Shown here: piece after piece, positions 62,230 to 64,000 of the stretch | How positions within the stretch are numbered: position 1 is the first letter of the stretch | How the letters are laid out: every line of letters begins with the position of its first letter | Notes under the pieces: generated by a model | Databases searched by the model: none | Seen by the model: only the letters and a program-made list of their open reading frames with translations | Told to the model about the DNA's origin: nothing | Translations under genes and position numbers: made by a program | NCBI GenBank assembly: GCA_039962225.1 | Contig: JAMPKV010000001.1 | Span: 124,001 to 188,000 of the forward strand | DNA: 64,000 nucleotides | Source of the DNA: Microcoleus sp. AS-A8 | Lineage (GTDB): Bacteria; Cyanobacteriota; Cyanobacteriia; Cyanobacteriales; Coleofasciculaceae | Direction: 5' to 3'

Positions 62230-63231
62230 ATGCCATTGTTGACACAGATTAATCCTCCTTCCCTCCCCATCCGAGCTGGTATTGTTGGTACCGGATATGC
62301 GGCGCAGCGACGGGCTGAAGCTTTGCAGGCTGATACGCGATCGCATTTAGTGGCTGTCAGCGGTCATACCCCCGAAAATACCCAAGAATTTGCGAAAAAC
62401 TACAACGCCTCAGTTGTCGATTCCTGGACAGACTTAGTGCTGCATCCTGAGGTGGACTTGGTCGTGATTTGTACGATTAATCTCGATCATGGGATGATTG
62501 TCCGGGCTGCCCTCAATGCCGGAAAGCACGTTGTTGTCGAATATCCCCTCTCCCTAGACCCTAAAGAAGCGGAGTCGCTCATTGCCCTGGCACAAGCCAA
62601 AGACAAACTCCTGCATGTCGAACATATTGAACTTTTGGGCGGTATGCATGAAGCGTTGCGGCAGTTCTTGCCCCAAATTGGTAATCCCTTTTATGCTCGT
62701 TACGTCACCCTATCACCGGCTCATCCTGCACCCAAGCGCTGGACATACCATCCAGAACTTTTTGGCTTTCCCTTCAGTGCTGCACTCTCGCGGATTCATC
62801 GCTTCACAGACTTGTTTGGCAAGGTGGCGTCTGTTAGCTGTCAATCGCGGTTTTGGTATGCCGATGAATATTTTACGGCTTGTTTATGTACAACCCAACT
62901 GTGCTTTGCCAGCGAATTAATTGTCGAAGTGACCTATGGAAAAGGAGAAACATTCTGGCATACACAACGCAACTTTGAGGTACATGGAGACCAAGGAACG
63001 CTGCTGTTTGAGGGCGATCGCGGAATGCTGATTCGCGGAGAAGAAAAGACACCGATTGAAGTGGCGGGGCGTCGCGGTTTGTTTGCCAAAGATACAAGTT
63101 TGGTATTAGATTACTTGCTCGAAGGAAAGCCTTTATACGTGTCTCCCGCTGCTAGTTGTTATGCCCTCAAAGTGGCAGATGCGGCGCGTCAATCCGCAGA
63201 AATGGGAGAGGAAATTATTCTTGAAGGCTAA
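62230..63231 (+). CDS. bvdR: Biliverdin reductase (cyanobacterial BvdR)
   Basis: 333 residues. Gfo/Idh/MocA-type fold with dinucleotide motif AGIVGTGYAAQRRAEAL and the BvdR-typical VVVEYPLSLDPKEAESL (in place of the EKP of other family members). LLHVEHIELLGGMHEALRQ, PAPKRWTYHPELFGFPFSAALSRIHRFTDLFG and a C-terminal KPLYVSPAASCYALKVADAA match the cyanobacterial enzyme closely. It reduces biliverdin to bilirubin with NAD(P)H, affecting phycobilin supply. It lies near nblB, another bilin-related gene. Confidence 0.92.
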   Translation: MPLLTQINPPSLPIRAGIVGTGYAAQRRAEALQADTRSHLVAVSGHTPENTQEFAKNYNASVVDSWTDLVLHPEVDLVVICTINLDHGMIVRAALNAGKHVVVEYPLSLDPKEAESLIALAQAKDKLLHVEHIELLGGMHEALRQFLPQIGNPFYARYVTLSPAHPAPKRWTYHPELFGFPFSAALSRIHRFTDLFGKVASVSCQSRFWYADEYFTACLCTTQLCFASELIVEVTYGKGETFWHTQRNFEVHGDQGTLLFEGDRGMLIRGEEKTPIEVAGRRGLFAKDTSLVLDYLLEGKPLYVSPAASCYALKVADAARQSAEMGEEIILEG

Positions 63232-63573
63232 CATTTTAGTTGGAACGCATAAGCCTCTACCATCTCAATTTCAGCACTACCCGACTGAATTTTGAAAATT
63301 ACCAAATCTAATTTAATCAAGGCGGAAAGTTGGGTTAGCTTGTTCTGAAGAGATAGAACTCGAATCAGGATATCTATTCTATATGTGGTTAATGATAGGT
63401 GATACGTTTTGAAGGATGAGATAGGAGGCGATCAGCCTATGAGTATGCTAGGAATACGCAAATGCTCGCTTTGAATCGCTCAGGCGAGTAGTGATCGTCT
63501 CCACCCCTCCTTCTGAAGTAACTAGGATTAAACATCAATTCAGCATCAAAATATCAGACGGAATTTACAGATA
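63232..63573. other. Intergenic region, nothing recognised
   Basis: 342 bp between the convergent bvdR and small secreted-protein genes. No strong hairpin with a T-run, RNA gene or conserved frame was seen. Confidence 0.4.
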
Positions 63574-63978
63574 TTATTGATCCAAATTGAACTGTACTTC
63601 CACTCTCTCAGGGCCATTTAATGGCTGATTATTAAGAGGTTGATGCTGTTCCCAAGGAACAGGATTAACTGAGGAGTAAAGGGGTCTATTACCCACCAAT
63701 TGTACATCCTCATTTATTGGCCATACGGTTCCATTGCGCTCGATAAAATTGTTATTATTCCCCACCGGACTAAATGAAGTCGTTGAAGAATCGTCTAAAA
63801 AAAAGTTGTTTAAGTCATTACCTATTGTTCTGCTTCTAATACCGTTCAGGGACTCACCCGATAAGGTAACGCTTGCACTATCTGTGTTTGAGACTACGGC
63901 TGACTGTGCATGAACTGAGCTAGCTAACCCTGTACTCACGGCCAAAAGTCCCAGGACTGTAAAAATTCTGTGCTTCAT
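63574..63978 (-). CDS. Small secreted protein, 134 residues
   Basis: Signal peptide MKHRIFTVLGLLAVSTGLASSVHAQ. The mature protein is Asn/Ser/Val-rich with no Cys, including SVTLSGESLNGIRSRTIGNDLNNFFLDD and a Pro/Asn-rich tail. Ribosome site AGGAG lies 6 nt upstream of the start. No family recognised; probably periplasmic or extracellular. Confidence 0.7.
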   Translation of the reverse strand: MKHRIFTVLGLLAVSTGLASSVHAQSAVVSNTDSASVTLSGESLNGIRSRTIGNDLNNFFLDDSSTTSFSPVGNNNNFIERNGTVWPINEDVQLVGNRPLYSSVNPVPWEQHQPLNNQPLNGPERVEVQFNLDQ

Positions 63979-64000
63979 GGACTTACTCCTAAGTAGAACT

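Overview
The window looks like chromosomal DNA from a filamentous, probably Oscillatoria/Coleofasciculus-type cyanobacterium. The evidence is many GCGATCGC (HIP1) octamers, short tandem repeats of the TTCTGCC type, a phycobilisome-degradation protein (NblB), a cyanobacterial-type biliverdin reductase (BvdR), DUF3172, zinc-ribbon Ser/Thr kinases of cyanobacterial type and a secreted haemagglutinin/CHAT protein. Assignments come from reading translated motifs only; no database search was run.

Layout. 1-4.1 kb: an epoxide-hydrolase-like gene broken by an in-frame TGA, an acyl-CoA thioesterase/BAAT-like hydrolase, and an ABC-F ATPase with a long structured leader. 4.3-9.5 kb: one very large reverse-strand gene joining a family-2 glycosyltransferase, an internal signal peptide, a two-partner-secretion haemagglutinin domain, a Pro/Thr stalk and an intact CHAT protease domain. 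9.9-12.5 kb: an ArsR-controlled operon (ArsR, SRPBCC, alpha/beta hydrolase, GST) with two matching operators. 12.7-17.7 kb: rsmA-ispE, DUF3172, a phosphoribulokinase-like protein and radC. 17.9-23 kb is accessory: a pentapeptide-repeat protein, a 52-residue membrane protein, an orphan terminator, tRNA-Val(CAC), a transposon-like end directly beside that tRNA, and two exported WG-repeat proteins.

23-42 kb holds the tldD/tldE pair, a tandem LprI protein, an Lhr-like helicase, a Gfo/Idh/MocA oxidoreductase, a lysozyme/L,D-transpeptidase fusion, DUF4342, a secreted protein with a triplicated domain, DUF4230, a response regulator, ChaB, a membrane Ser/Thr kinase, and a two-gene unit of a PaaK-like adenylate-forming enzyme and a phosphohexomutase. 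43-52 kb holds two tandem zinc-ribbon kinases and a large multi-GAF/PAS histidine kinase. 52.7-64 kb holds an adenosine deaminase, purA (TTG start), rplY, an APH-like/P-loop kinase, a family-4 uracil-DNA glycosylase, a phosphoribosyltransferase, small proteins, a CBS protein, nblB and bvdR.

The region is unusually rich in dispersed repeats. A 43-bp element occurs twice with one mismatch (4.2 and 52.6 kb) and degenerately at 47.7 kb. A 27-bp block is exact at 47.7 and 52.7 kb. An 18-mer occurs between genes and also in frame inside rsmA and the helicase gene. Nested inverted repeats occur at 37.2 and 57.9 kb. The most notable items are the glycosyltransferase-haemagglutinin-CHAT fusion, the ArsR operon with its operators, the tRNA-adjacent end resembling type V-K CAST ends with a faint partner beyond the WG-repeat genes, and the repeats that have become protein-coding. 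No CRISPR array, transposase or rRNA was seen.
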